Shown here piece by piece: positions 38,425 through 47,009 of a DNA stretch of 64,000 nucleotides. A program made the position numbers and the translations under genes. The notes below the pieces were generated by a model that saw only the letters and a program-made list of their open reading frames with translations, searched no databases and was not told where the DNA came from. Each line of letters starts with the position of its first letter. Position 1 is the first letter of the stretch. Source of the DNA: Catenovulum sp. 2E275 (lineage in GTDB: Bacteria > Pseudomonadota > Gammaproteobacteria > Enterobacterales > Alteromonadaceae); contig NZ_JAOPFU010000015.1 in NCBI RefSeq assembly GCF_025515275.1, positions 1 through 64,000 of the forward strand. Reading direction: 5' to 3'.

Positions 38425-40461
38425 ATGAAAAATAATAAAACATATCTTTATAGCTATTTGTTTTTAATCTGTTTATTTTATTGTTTACCGAGCCGGTTAT
38501 ATGCACAGGAACAGGCTTCACCCACGCTTTATGAAATAAAATATCAGCCAACTATGCGTGATGCGATTGAAATTGAATTGGTATTTGATCAAATCATCGC
38601 AAAACCTGAAATTCAGGTGAGTAATAATCCTGCTGCGATTAGTTTAAATTTTGACAATGCAAAATTTGAAAACTACCTAACCACCACTCAAATTGATCAT
38701 GCCGGTGTCAATAAAATCAATGCTCGCCAGCAAGGTAAAATACTGACCTTGAATATTGAATTAGAATATTTAAAAATTTACAAAACCCGCTCATCCGGCA
38801 ATCGTTTTTTTATTGCTATTGCCAATAATTTAAATACAGGGGCAAATGATAAAACCGCACAGTCCAAATATATTAACTCATTAGATACCATTGATTTTCG
38901 TCATGCAGAAAATAATAGCGGTCGAGTCTTGGTATTTATGAAAAATAAAGCGGCGGCAATCGATGTTACTGAGCGGAATAACAAAATTATTGCGGTTTTT
39001 CATAATACTCGAATTTTAGATGAGCTTTTGTATCAGATGGATGTGACCGATTTTGGCACGATAGTCGATAATATCGAAACCTTTAGAAATGACGACAGTG
39101 CGCGTATTGAAATTAGCATGAATGCGCCATTTGATTATAAATATCAACAAATTGACAGTATCTTTAGTCTAGATATTGTGGCTGAGAATAAAAACAAAGG
39201 TGTCTCAAACCGATATAATGGCAAACCTATTTCACTGAATTTTCAGGATATTGAGGTGCGTTCTGTTTTACAGATTATTGCAGATTATAATAACTTTAAT
39301 TTAGTAACCAGTGACTCGGTAAGCGGCAATGTGACTTTGCGTTTAGATGGAGTGCCGTGGGATCAAGCGCTGGATATTATTCTTAAAATTAAAGGTTTGG
39401 ATAAACGCATGGAAGGCTCCATTTTGTTGGTTGCACCTAGCGAAGAGATTGCAGCCAGAGAAGCAAAAGAGCTGGAAACCCGAAAGCAAGTTGAAGAATT
39501 ATCACCGTTATATTCTGAGTTTGTTCAGATTAACTATGCCAAAGCAACAGAAATCGCAGCTATGTTGCAGGGTGAGCAAAGCAAAATGCTGTCGGAGCGT
39601 GGGGCTGTTTCGGTTGATGAAAGAACTAATACATTATTAATTAGGGATACCGGCAGCAATATCGAAAACGTTAAAAAGCTGGTTAACATTTTAGATATTC
39701 CAGTAAAACAAGTCACAATTGAATCCAGAATTGTGACTGTGAATGATAATTTAAGTGAAGAGTTGGGCATTCGCTGGGGATTTAGTGATCAGCAAAATTC
39801 TGATGGTGTTTCCGGTTCATTAGAAGGGGCAAATACGATTGCATCTGGTGTGATCCCGCCGCTAAATCAAAGAATGAATGTGAATTTGCCGGTTGCTAAT
39901 GCTGCGGGAAGTATTGGGTTAAGTATTGCCAGATTAAGCGACGGCACAATTCTAGATTTAGAGTTAACCGCACTTGAGACTGAAAATAAAGGCGAAATTA
40001 TTGCCAGCCCGAGAATTACTACAGCTAATCAAAAAACCGCTTATATAGAGCAGGGTACTGAGATACCGTTTGTGCAAGCTGCTTCAAGCGGCGCAACCGC
40101 TGTAACGTTCAAAAAAGCGGTTTTAAGCCTGCAAGTTACACCTCAAATTACACCGGATAATAAAATTATTCTGGATTTAATTATTACTCAAGATACTCGT
40201 GGTGACACTGTGGATACTTCAACCGGCTCTGCTGTAGCCATTGATACGCAGGAGATTGGGACTCAAGTATTAGTCGATAACGGTGAAACTATAGTATTAG
40301 GTGGTATTTATCAGCAACAAATCGTTAATACCGAATCTAAAGTTCCGCTGCTGGGTGATATTCCTTACGTTGGCCGGTTATTTAAAAAAAGCAGAGAATT
40401 TAATGAGAAAAAAGAGCTGCTTATTTTTGTTACCCCAAGAATCGTAACAGAAAAGCTTTAA
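38425..40461 (+). CDS. pilQ: Type IV pilus secretin PilQ
   Basis: PilQ forms the outer-membrane gate for the pilus. The 678-residue protein has a signal peptide ending RLYAQ, AMIN-type domains (about 35-245), the STN/N0 domain (ISLNFQDIEVRSVLQIIADYNNFN), an N1 domain, and the secretin pore (VTIESRIVTVNDN, the membrane hairpin region, and VPLLGDIPYVGRLFK near the end). The ATG 38425 lies one base after the pilP stop and is preferred; an earlier in-frame start overlaps pilP and adds residues unlike a signal peptide. Confidence 0.97.
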   Translation: MKNNKTYLYSYLFLICLFYCLPSRLYAQEQASPTLYEIKYQPTMRDAIEIELVFDQIIAKPEIQVSNNPAAISLNFDNAKFENYLTTTQIDHAGVNKINARQQGKILTLNIELEYLKIYKTRSSGNRFFIAIANNLNTGANDKTAQSKYINSLDTIDFRHAENNSGRVLVFMKNKAAAIDVTERNNKIIAVFHNTRILDELLYQMDVTDFGTIVDNIETFRNDDSARIEISMNAPFDYKYQQIDSIFSLDIVAENKNKGVSNRYNGKPISLNFQDIEVRSVLQIIADYNNFNLVTSDSVSGNVTLRLDGVPWDQALDIILKIKGLDKRMEGSILLVAPSEEIAAREAKELETRKQVEELSPLYSEFVQINYAKATEIAAMLQGEQSKMLSERGAVSVDERTNTLLIRDTGSNIENVKKLVNILDIPVKQVTIESRIVTVNDNLSEELGIRWGFSDQQNSDGVSGSLEGANTIASGVIPPLNQRMNVNLPVANAAGSIGLSIARLSDGTILDLELTALETENKGEIIASPRITTANQKTAYIEQGTEIPFVQAASSGATAVTFKKAVLSLQVTPQITPDNKIILDLIITQDTRGDTVDTSTGSAVAIDTQEIGTQVLVDNGETIVLGGIYQQQIVNTESKVPLLGDIPYVGRLFKKSREFNEKKELLIFVTPRIVTEKL

Positions 40462-40600
40462 TTACAGCCAGATTACAGTAAAATCCGCATAGTTGAACTT
40501 GGGTATTTTGTAAAAAAGCCCGCAAAACTCAATTTATGCATGTTTATTATTCCAAATTTAGATTTTTTAGGCTTATTGGCTTCATTTTTGGCTACTAAGC

Positions 40601-40630
40601 TTGCTTTTACTTGCTAATTATTGGGATAAT
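40601..40630 (+). promoter_or_regulatory. Candidate sigma70 promoter for aroK
   Basis: TTGCTT (40601-40606) and GATAAT (40625-40630) are spaced by 18 bp in the 234-bp gap after pilQ. The start would be near 40637, about 60 bp before aroK. No clear terminator for the pil operon was seen in the gap. Confidence 0.45.
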
Positions 40631-40695
40631 CGCGGCTCTTTTCAGGATACTGGATTTTCGGAGCAACTTAACTTAATAGATGTGTAAAAACTAAA

Positions 40696-41211
40696 ATGGC
40701 CGAGAAACGTAATATATTCCTTATAGGCCCGATGGGGGCCGGTAAAAGTACCATTGGTAGACAACTTGCAAACGAACTTCACTTAGAATTTTTTGACTCT
40801 GATGCCGAAATTGAACGTCGCACAGGCGCTGATATCGCTTGGGTATTTGACGTTGAAGGTGAAGCTGGTTTTAGAGTGCGTGAAGAAAAAGTAATTTTCG
40901 ATTTAACCGAAAAACAAGGCATTGTACTTGCGACCGGTGGTGGCTCTATTTTAAGCAAAGAAACACGAAACCGTCTTTCAGCTCGTGGTTTTGTTGTTTA
41001 TTTAGAAACAACCATTGAAAAACAAGTTGCAAGAACTGCGCGCGATAAGCGTCGTCCTTTATTGCAAACCGGCGAGCCGCAAGAAGTTTTAGAGAATCTT
41101 GCCGAAGCCAGAAACCCGCTATATGAAGAGATTGCAGACTTAACGGTTAAAACAGATAACCAAAGTGCCAAAGTAGTCTCTCGTGAGATCATCGATAAAT
41201 TAGGTTTTTAA
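40696..41211 (+). CDS. aroK: Shikimate kinase I
   Basis: AroK phosphorylates shikimate at the 3-hydroxyl in aromatic amino-acid synthesis. The 171-residue protein has Walker [10 protein letters not shown], the shikimate-binding [11 protein letters not shown] and [13 protein letters not shown], and the lid RDKRRPLL. aroB follows after 13 bp. Confidence 0.97.
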   Translation: MAEKRNIFLIGPMGAGKSTIGRQLANELHLEFFDSDAEIERRTGADIAWVFDVEGEAGFRVREEKVIFDLTEKQGIVLATGGGSILSKETRNRLSARGFVVYLETTIEKQVARTARDKRRPLLQTGEPQEVLENLAEARNPLYEEIADLTVKTDNQSAKVVSREIIDKLGF

Positions 41212-41224
41212 TTAAGATTCAGAT

Positions 41225-42298
41225 ATGAGCAATACAGAACTTCAAGTGAGTTTAGCTGAGCGCAGCTACCCGATTTTAATTGGCAGCGGTTTAATTAATC
41301 AGGCTGAGCTATTTGAAAATGCTATTAAAGGCAAAAGAGTGGTGGTGATTACCAATACAACTATTGCGCCTTTATATCTGGATAAATTAGTTAATAGCTT
41401 AAATAAATTTGATGTTTTGACTTACCAACTACCGGATGGTGAGCAATATAAATCACTCGAATACTTTGAAAAAGTAAATAGCTTTTTGCTTGAACATAAC
41501 TGCGCCCGAGACGTCACTTTAATCGCGCTTGGTGGTGGTGTTATTGGTGATTTAGTTGGTTTTGTCGCTGCTTGTTATCAACGAGGAGTTGATTTTATTC
41601 AAGTGCCGACGACCTTATTGTCTCAGGTTGATTCATCTGTTGGTGGTAAAACAGCGGTTAATCACCCGCTTGGCAAAAATATGATTGGAGCTTTTAAGCA
41701 ACCAGAAGCTGTATTTATTGATATTGATACCTTATCAAGTTTACCTAAGCGTGAATTTGCTGCTGGTATGGCTGAAGTGCTTAAATATGGGATCGTTTTT
41801 GATCGTTCGTTCTGGCAAAGTTTAATTGATAACAAAGTGCAAATATCTGCTTTAGATAATGCTGAGTTAACCCGAATTATTAAACGCTGCTGCGAAATTA
41901 AAGCTGAAATAGTTGCCGCGGATGAAACTGAAAAAGGTGCCAGAGCGTTATTAAACCTGGGCCATACTTTTGGTCACGCAATTGAAGCCGAAATGGGTTA
42001 TGGCGTATGGTTACACGGCGAAGCTGTTGCTACCGGTATGGTATTAGCAACTCACTTAGCTCATTTACGCGGCTATATTAATGCGGATGATTTTGCTGAA
42101 GTGACCGCTACAATCGAAAGCTATCAACTACCTGTTGTTAAGCCTGAGCAAATGTCGGTTGCTGATTTTGTAAAACACATGAAGCGAGATAAAAAAGTGC
42201 AGGCTAATGTCATGCGCTTTATTATTCCGACAAAAATTGGTCACTGCGAAATTATGGACGACGTGACAGAAGCTGAGCTTGAAGCCATTTTAAATTAA
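41225..42298 (+). CDS. aroB: 3-dehydroquinate synthase
   Basis: AroB makes 3-dehydroquinate from DAHP with NAD and a divalent metal. The 357-residue protein shows ALGGGVIGDLVGFVAACYQRGVDFIQVPTTLLSQVDSSVGGK, the metal-binding Glu and His residues (AEVLKYG, NLGHTFGHAIE, WLHGEAV). The aroK-aroB-damX-dam order matches other gammaproteobacteria. Confidence 0.97.
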   Translation: MSNTELQVSLAERSYPILIGSGLINQAELFENAIKGKRVVVITNTTIAPLYLDKLVNSLNKFDVLTYQLPDGEQYKSLEYFEKVNSFLLEHNCARDVTLIALGGGVIGDLVGFVAACYQRGVDFIQVPTTLLSQVDSSVGGKTAVNHPLGKNMIGAFKQPEAVFIDIDTLSSLPKREFAAGMAEVLKYGIVFDRSFWQSLIDNKVQISALDNAELTRIIKRCCEIKAEIVAADETEKGARALLNLGHTFGHAIEAEMGYGVWLHGEAVATGMVLATHLAHLRGYINADDFAEVTATIESYQLPVVKPEQMSVADFVKHMKRDKKVQANVMRFIIPTKIGHCEIMDDVTEAELEAILN

Positions 42299-42356
42299 TT
42301 TATGTCTGCTTGGCTCAAGATAATAATTGGCATAATTTAATATAAGGCATTTAAAG

Positions 42357-43781
42357 ATGAGGCCACAAAACTGGGATCGTCTGTTTTACAACTTGTCTTT
42401 TACCCACGCTGTTATTTTATATTCTGAGCCTAAAGACCCGCTAATTCGTTACTTAAGTGATATTCAGGATGAGTTTTGCTTAAGTTACATTCCAAGCCTA
42501 ACTGGCTTATCTGACGATAAAATTATTCAAACGATTGCTAAACAGTTATTTTCTCAACCTGTTGGTTTGGGTCAGAGTGATTTAAAATTTTTATTAGATC
42601 AGTTTGATAATAATGATATTTGTTATGTTGTTGCCATTCAGGGGTTACCAAGCGACTCAGTTATTAATCAGTTATTACAGGCGATGCGATATTTAGCTGG
42701 TCGGTTTAATGTTATTTTTGAAATAACCCCAGCGCAGGGCGATAAATTTATTAATGATTATCCCAGCCAAACAGTAAGTTTAATTGGCTCAGGCCAAGCT
42801 GAGACTAATGCTAAAGATAATCGTGCGAAAAGTAATAACGCTAAAGATAAAAAAACAGTTACAAATACATTAGCAAAAACAAAAAGCAATAAAGCTGACG
42901 AGAAAACAAAATCAACTCAGAAAAAAACGGGTTTATATGTTGGTTTAGGGGGAATTTTAATTCTGTTTTGTGGTGCACTTTTTTGGTTATTAAACAAAGC
43001 AGAAACAAAAGACCAAGCCAATGCCAAAGCTGAAATTCAGCCCTCATCTCAAGCAGAACAAGTGGATAACCCATCAATTCCGCAACAAAATGCCGGCACT
43101 GCAAAACAACAAATTGATGCCATTGAAAATAAAGCGATTATTCAAGAAAACATGGATTTTGTTGATAAAGCAACGGCTGAAAAAGATATGACAGCGGCTG
43201 AATTTTTTGCCCGCCAAGCAAAAAATCAAACAAGTGAAAAGGCTGACAAAATACAGAGTGACGCTAACGGACAAAGTGTGACAGAAGCTGGCGATGCTGA
43301 TGATAAAACGGCGGATAACCTAGTTAGTGGCTCTAACTCTGATTCTGAATTAACTCAAACAGATAAACCGGAACAAGTTCAGTCTGAACACAGCGAAACC
43401 AATCATCAGGCGAATGGAAATCAAGCAAACGAACCTGAGTTAGCTGAATCTGCGCTAAATCAAGATGAAACCCAAGCCGATTCCGGCTATTATGATAACC
43501 TTTGGTTTAAGGCTCAAAAAGCCGATGCTTATGTAATCCAACTCACCTTGGTTAGTTCACAAAAAGTATTGGATGAGTATCTAGCTTCATTAAAAACAAC
43601 TGAAAAATTAAACATATATATGAGTGAAAAATACTTTGGGGTAACTTACGGTATTTATGCTACTCAGCAGCAGGCAATTAAAGCGATTACACAATTACCC
43701 GAAGAATTAACTCGCGAAGGGGCTTTTGCTAAATCTGTTGCAGCAATACAAAAACTAATTTCTGACAAGACTGAATTTTGA
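42357..43781 (+). CDS. damX: DamX-like SPOR-domain cell-division protein
   Basis: The 474-residue protein has a cytoplasmic N-terminal part (1-195; without a complete Walker A, so the ATPase-like fold seen in some relatives is degraded), a Lys-rich stretch, one membrane helix (about 195-215), an acidic, Gln/Glu/Asn-rich periplasmic linker, and a C-terminal SPOR domain (about 390-465; ADAYVIQLTLVSSQKVLDEY) that binds denuded glycan at the septum. Position between aroB and dam supports the name; sequence outside SPOR is poorly conserved in this family. Confidence 0.85.
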   Translation: MRPQNWDRLFYNLSFTHAVILYSEPKDPLIRYLSDIQDEFCLSYIPSLTGLSDDKIIQTIAKQLFSQPVGLGQSDLKFLLDQFDNNDICYVVAIQGLPSDSVINQLLQAMRYLAGRFNVIFEITPAQGDKFINDYPSQTVSLIGSGQAETNAKDNRAKSNNAKDKKTVTNTLAKTKSNKADEKTKSTQKKTGLYVGLGGILILFCGALFWLLNKAETKDQANAKAEIQPSSQAEQVDNPSIPQQNAGTAKQQIDAIENKAIIQENMDFVDKATAEKDMTAAEFFARQAKNQTSEKADKIQSDANGQSVTEAGDADDKTADNLVSGSNSDSELTQTDKPEQVQSEHSETNHQANGNQANEPELAESALNQDETQADSGYYDNLWFKAQKADAYVIQLTLVSSQKVLDEYLASLKTTEKLNIYMSEKYFGVTYGIYATQQQAIKAITQLPEELTREGAFAKSVAAIQKLISDKTEF

Positions 43782-44620
43782 AAAAAACACGAGCATTTTT
43801 AAAATGGGCCGGTGGTAAATATTCACTGGTTGAATCTATTGTTGATTTGTTACCAAAACGCGGTACAACTTTAGTTGAGCCTTTTGTTGGTGCTGGCTCA
43901 GTGTTTTTAAACAGCAATTTTAAAAACTATATTTTAAATGATATTAACCCAGATCTGATTGCATTATACAAACACCTTAAAGCAACGCCTGAGCAGTTTA
44001 TTTTTGATTGTAAAAATATGTATCAAGAAAAATATAATCAGGCAGATGCTTATTACCAGCTCAGAACTGAGTTTAATCAGGAAACAGATAGCTATCGTCG
44101 CTCAGTTTTATTTACTTATTTAAACCGTCATGGTTATAACGGTTTATGTCGTTATAACAATTCAGGTTTTTATAATGTGCCATTTGGAAAATACGTAAAG
44201 CCGTATTTTCCTGAACATGAAATGTACTTTTTTGCCCGCAAAGCCCAGCAAGCTGAATTTACACTATTAGACTTTGAAACTTGTATGCGGCAAGCCCCTA
44301 AAGGGAGCGCTATTTATTGTGATCCGCCGTATATTAGCTTGAGCGAAACCGCTAACTTTACTCAATATGCTAAATCTGGCTTTAATATTCATGATCAAAA
44401 ACGTTTAGCTGATATTGCCCATGAATTATCCAGCACAGGTAAAAATACGGTATTAATTAGCAATCATGATACACCGGTGAGCCGTCATTTATATTTACCG
44501 GCAAAAATTCAAACTAAAAAAGTATCCAGAGTGATTAGCCAAAATGCAGGCACCAGAAAAGCCGTTAATGAAGTTTTAGCTTTATATAAAGTGAATAAAC
44601 TAAAGCAACCTGTGGTTTAA
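43778..44620 (+). CDS. dam: DNA adenine methylase Dam (GATC)
   Basis: Dam methylates adenine in GATC and guides mismatch repair and replication timing. The 280-residue protein has the SAM-binding FLKWAGGKYSLVESI and VEPFVGAGSVF, the specificity region NRHGYNGLCRYNNSG, and catalytic motif IV YCDPPYISLS. The start is TTG within the damX stop (TTGA overlap), so translation is coupled. Its 3' end overlaps by 4 bp that of the opposite DUF2970 gene. Confidence 0.97.
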   Translation: MKKTRAFLKWAGGKYSLVESIVDLLPKRGTTLVEPFVGAGSVFLNSNFKNYILNDINPDLIALYKHLKATPEQFIFDCKNMYQEKYNQADAYYQLRTEFNQETDSYRRSVLFTYLNRHGYNGLCRYNNSGFYNVPFGKYVKPYFPEHEMYFFARKAQQAEFTLLDFETCMRQAPKGSAIYCDPPYISLSETANFTQYAKSGFNIHDQKRLADIAHELSSTGKNTVLISNHDTPVSRHLYLPAKIQTKKVSRVISQNAGTRKAVNEVLALYKVNKLKQPVV

Positions 44621-44820
44621 ACCGAGGTTAAATAAACCGCCAGTTTCACCAGCATAATTAGCCCCAAAATAAATATCATTAATAAAATAATGCCAGTTAG
44701 GATAAAACCTATGGCAGATTTTTGCTTAAAATCTTTTTCTCGGTTGGCATGGCTTTGTACACCAATTAATGCGGCCAGTGCAGATAATAGGTATTGGAGT
44801 TTATTGGATAAGCGGCTCAA
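44617..44820 (-). CDS. DUF2970 family small membrane protein
   Basis: The 67-residue protein has the pattern of DUF2970: a first part LLSALAALIGVQSHANREKDFKQKS, then a single strong membrane helix (AIGFILTGIILLMIFILGLIML). No function is known. It lies between dam and the TorF-like porin, where E. coli has no counterpart. Confidence 0.85.
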   Translation of the reverse strand: MSRLSNKLQYLLSALAALIGVQSHANREKDFKQKSAIGFILTGIILLMIFILGLIMLVKLAVYLTSV

Positions 44821-44864
44821 ATCAATTCCAAAATAAGTTTATTTGTTTTGAGTTTAGCTTAAAC

Positions 44865-44888
44865 AAAAAAGCCCGCAAAAAGCGGGCT
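44865..44888 (-). terminator. Rho-independent terminator after the TorF-like porin
   Basis: On the minus strand AGCCCGC, a T5 loop and GCGGGCT are followed by TTTTT, about 25 bp past the porin stop. It separates the porin from the DUF2970 gene. Confidence 0.9.
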
Positions 44889-44913
44889 AAAATTAGAGAA
44901 GATAATTTTATTA

Positions 44914-45567
44914 TTATAAATCGAAGTCGATTGCGTAAGAAACGTAAGCTTCTAAACCTTGGCCGTCACGATCTGTTTCGATTAAACCAAATGTGAAACC
45001 ATCTTTAGATAAAGATGCACCAATATCTACACCTTCAACAGCAAAATCACCATCGTAAGAACCAATATGGAAAGCTGCTTCTAAACCTTCTGAAACTTCA
45101 AATGCATAATCAGCAGAAACATAAGTTGAGTCACCAAAGTCATACTCGCTAGCTTCTGTATTTGCTAATACTGCTAAACCTAAAGTTAATGCACCAAAAG
45201 TTACGCTACCATATACTTCACCAAAATCAGCCGCTTGGCCTGCATTGGCATAGTTAAAATATACATAACCTACGTCATAGCTTAGGCTTTCAGTTTCACC
45301 GCTAAAACCTAAATATAAATCTGTTTCAGTATCACCTGAACCAAAGTTTACATTTGATACCCAAGTACCAGCATAAAAACCAGATGCTGCTGCGTAATCA
45401 ATACCACCAGAAACCGCTGCTTCATCAGCTGCTTGAGTCATACCACGCCAGAAGTAGTTAGATGTTACACCAACGTTTGCTGATAAACCCTCAACTGCCA
45501 TTGCTGAAGTTGAAGACATTGCAGATACTGCACCTAAAATTGAAGCCACAAGTAATGTTTTTTTCAT
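44914..45567 (-). CDS. TorF family putative outer-membrane porin
   Basis: The 217-residue product has a signal peptide (MKKTLLVASILGAVSAMSS, cleavage after AMA) and a beta-barrel pattern typical of the TorF / TIGR02001 family: VGVTSNYFWRGMTQ, then alternating strands rich in Gly, Tyr and Phe, ending AYVSYAIDFDL. The family is thought to form outer-membrane channels; the substrate is unknown. GGGAGA gives a good ribosome site. The upstream region has a sigma54-type promoter and NtrC-like sites, suggesting induction under nitrogen limitation. Confidence 0.87.
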   Translation of the reverse strand: MKKTLLVASILGAVSAMSSTSAMAVEGLSANVGVTSNYFWRGMTQAADEAAVSGGIDYAAASGFYAGTWVSNVNFGSGDTETDLYLGFSGETESLSYDVGYVYFNYANAGQAADFGEVYGSVTFGALTLGLAVLANTEASEYDFGDSTYVSADYAFEVSEGLEAAFHIGSYDGDFAVEGVDIGASLSKDGFTFGLIETDRDGQGLEAYVSYAIDFDL

Positions 45568-45622
45568 GCTAGTTCTCCCAATTGGATTTTGTATTTAAAA
45601 CTTAATGTGCTGAATCAGTGGT

Positions 45623-45638
45623 AGCAATCACTGTGCCT
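45623..45638 (-). promoter_or_regulatory. Sigma54 (RpoN) promoter for the TorF-like porin
   Basis: On the minus strand AGGCACAGTGATTGCT matches the -24/-12 consensus TGGCAC-N5-TTGCT with one mismatch at the first base; the key GG and GC are present with correct spacing. A start near 45612 would give a 45-base leader before the porin ATG. Confidence 0.72.
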
Positions 45639-45758
45639 ATTTTAAATATAAGTTTAAAAAATAATTTAAGTCTTTGTTTTTTAAATGGTTAAAATAATAA
45701 AAAATATTAAAATGGAAAGAGGTAAGGAATATTAAGCCTTATACTAAATTTATCAGCT

Positions 45759-45775
45759 CTAACCAAAACGGTGCG
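45759..45775. promoter_or_regulatory. NtrC-like enhancer half-site A
   Basis: CTAACCAAAACGGTGCG compared with the NtrC consensus TGCACCAAAATGGTGCA keeps CCAAAA and GGTGC. It forms a 14-bp inverted repeat (45761-45774) with 45804-45817, which includes site B. Confidence 0.5.
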
Positions 45776-45802
45776 TAGAAAAATGCAATTGTTATATAAT
45801 AG

Positions 45803-45819
45803 TGCACTGTTTTGGTTCA
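45803..45819. promoter_or_regulatory. NtrC-like enhancer site B (best match)
   Basis: TGCACTGTTTTGGTTCA keeps both arms of TGCACY-N5-GGTGCA except one base. It lies about 165 bp upstream of the sigma54 promoter, a usual enhancer distance. Confidence 0.65.
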
Positions 45820-45829
45820 AAGCAATCTT

Positions 45830-45846
45830 TGCACCATTTTTATGAA
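45830..45846. promoter_or_regulatory. NtrC-like enhancer half-site C
   Basis: TGCACCATTTTTATGAA has a perfect left arm TGCACC and a poor right arm. It is 27 bp from site B, centre to centre. Confidence 0.35.
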
Positions 45847-45867
45847 ATTATTGTAAATTTTTGAGAT

Positions 45868-45895
45868 TTGCTCAGTTTGAAAGCTTGTGTAAAAT
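45868..45895 (+). promoter_or_regulatory. Candidate sigma70 promoter for rpe
   Basis: TTGCTC (45868-45873) and TAAAAT (45890-45895) are spaced by 16 bp, about 50 bp before the rpe ATG. The remaining part of the 381-bp gap 45568-45948 holds the porin control region and otherwise AT-rich DNA. Confidence 0.35.
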
Positions 45896-45954
45896 ACCAA
45901 TAAACAGATGTGGCTCAAAAGCCGCGAGACTCAAATTAAACAGACAGGTTGAGT

Positions 45955-46629
45955 ATGAATCCTTATTTAATTGCACCTTCAATTTTAGCGGCAGATTTAG
46001 CTCGTTTAGGTGAAGAAGTAGAAAATGTAGTAGCGGCAGGCGCGGATATTGTTCACTTTGATGTGATGGATAATCATTATGTTCCAAATTTAACTTTTGG
46101 CCCGGCTATTTTAGAGGCTTTAATTAAATACGGGATTAAAGCTGAGTTTGATGTGCATTTAATGGTTGAGCCGGTAGATGATTTAATTAATCAATTTGCT
46201 GATGCTGGCGCCAGTTATATTAGTTTCCACCCCGAAGCAAGTCGACACATTGACCGCTCTATTAGTTTAATAAAAGACAGAGGCATTAAGGCCGGTTTAG
46301 TATTAAATCCAGCGACTTCTTTATCTGTATTAGATTATGTATTACCTAAGTTGGATTTTGTTTTATTTATGTCAGTTAATCCGGGCTTTGGCGGGCAGTC
46401 GTTTATTCCTTATACTTTGGATAAAATTCGCCAGTTAAGAGCCAGAATTGATGAATTAGGTCTAAATACCCGAATTGAAGTAGATGGTGGTGTTAAAACC
46501 AATAATATCGCTGAAGTAGCTGCTGCTGGTGCGGATATGTTTGTCGCTGGTACTGCAATATTTGGTGCAGATGATTATAAAGTTGCAATTGATGAAATGC
46601 GCACAGAGCTGGCTAAAGTGAATTGCTAA
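45955..46629 (+). CDS. rpe: Ribulose-phosphate 3-epimerase
   Basis: Rpe interconverts ribulose 5-phosphate and xylulose 5-phosphate in the pentose phosphate pathway. The 224-residue TIM barrel shows [57 protein letters not shown] and VDGGVKTNN. The ATG at 45955 fits the family start and is preferred over a TTG two codons upstream. A terminator follows. Confidence 0.97.
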   Translation: MNPYLIAPSILAADLARLGEEVENVVAAGADIVHFDVMDNHYVPNLTFGPAILEALIKYGIKAEFDVHLMVEPVDDLINQFADAGASYISFHPEASRHIDRSISLIKDRGIKAGLVLNPATSLSVLDYVLPKLDFVLFMSVNPGFGGQSFIPYTLDKIRQLRARIDELGLNTRIEVDGGVKTNNIAEVAAAGADMFVAGTAIFGADDYKVAIDEMRTELAKVNC

Positions 46630-46677
46630 TTTATACCTAAGCAGTTTAGGTTTAGTTGTAGCAATCAAGATAACATA

Positions 46678-46716
46678 AAAGGCTAAAAGTGATTGTCACT
46701 TTTAGCCTTTGTTTAA
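46678..46716. terminator. Terminator between rpe and uvrA
   Basis: AAGGCTAAAAGTGA (46679-46692) / TCACTTTTAGCCTT (46696-46709) is a 14-bp perfect stem with a 3-base loop. T-rich sequence follows on both strands, so it can serve convergent rpe and uvrA. Confidence 0.8.
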
Positions 46717-46739
46717 TTTAAATCGCTTTTTTATAGAGA

Positions 46740-46775
46740 TTTAAGCAGTTAAAACTTTATCTTTAACCGCTTAAA
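46740..46775. repeat. Inverted repeat between rpe terminator and MITE
   Basis: TTTAAGCAGTTAAA (46740-46753) pairs with TTTAACCGCTTAAA (46762-46775) with one mismatch. It has no T-run. Function unknown; it could be a minor terminator for uvrA readthrough. Confidence 0.45.
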
Positions 46776-46812
46776 CACCGAGCTATATTTAACGGCTCAA
46801 AATTAACTGCTC

Positions 46813-47009
46813 AATCTCAACTCGGGATAAGAAGTTAGCTAAGACCTTAAATTTATTGGTTTTTAGCTTGATTTCGTTTTCTAGTGAGAGATTTTTTCTG
46901 AGAACAAGGCGAATTTGCGTACGTAATAGCTGGCTATTACTAGCGAATTCAACACAGTTATCGGGGAAAATACCCACTAGAAAGCAATTTGTTATCACGA
47001 GTTGAGGTT
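46813..47009. mobile_element. MITE, 197 bp, inserted at the 3' end of uvrA
   Basis: The element is bounded by 18-bp inverted repeats AATCTCAACTCGGGATAA (46813-46830) and TTATCACGAGTTGAGGTT (46992-47009), two mismatches. A central hairpin (GAATTTGCGTACGTAATAGC / GCTATTACTAGCGAATTC, 46909-46948) is also present. No transposase is encoded; a 69-residue reading frame spans it but looks incidental. A diverged copy is at 1-159. The right terminal repeat encodes the last residues and the stop of uvrA. A clear target duplication could not be identified. Confidence 0.78.

Noticed and set aside
46789-46998. 69-residue reading frame opposite to rpe
   Set aside because: It begins in one terminal repeat of the MITE and runs through the element past the other. 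It is explained by the repeat and has no ribosome site or independent support, so it was not called a gene.
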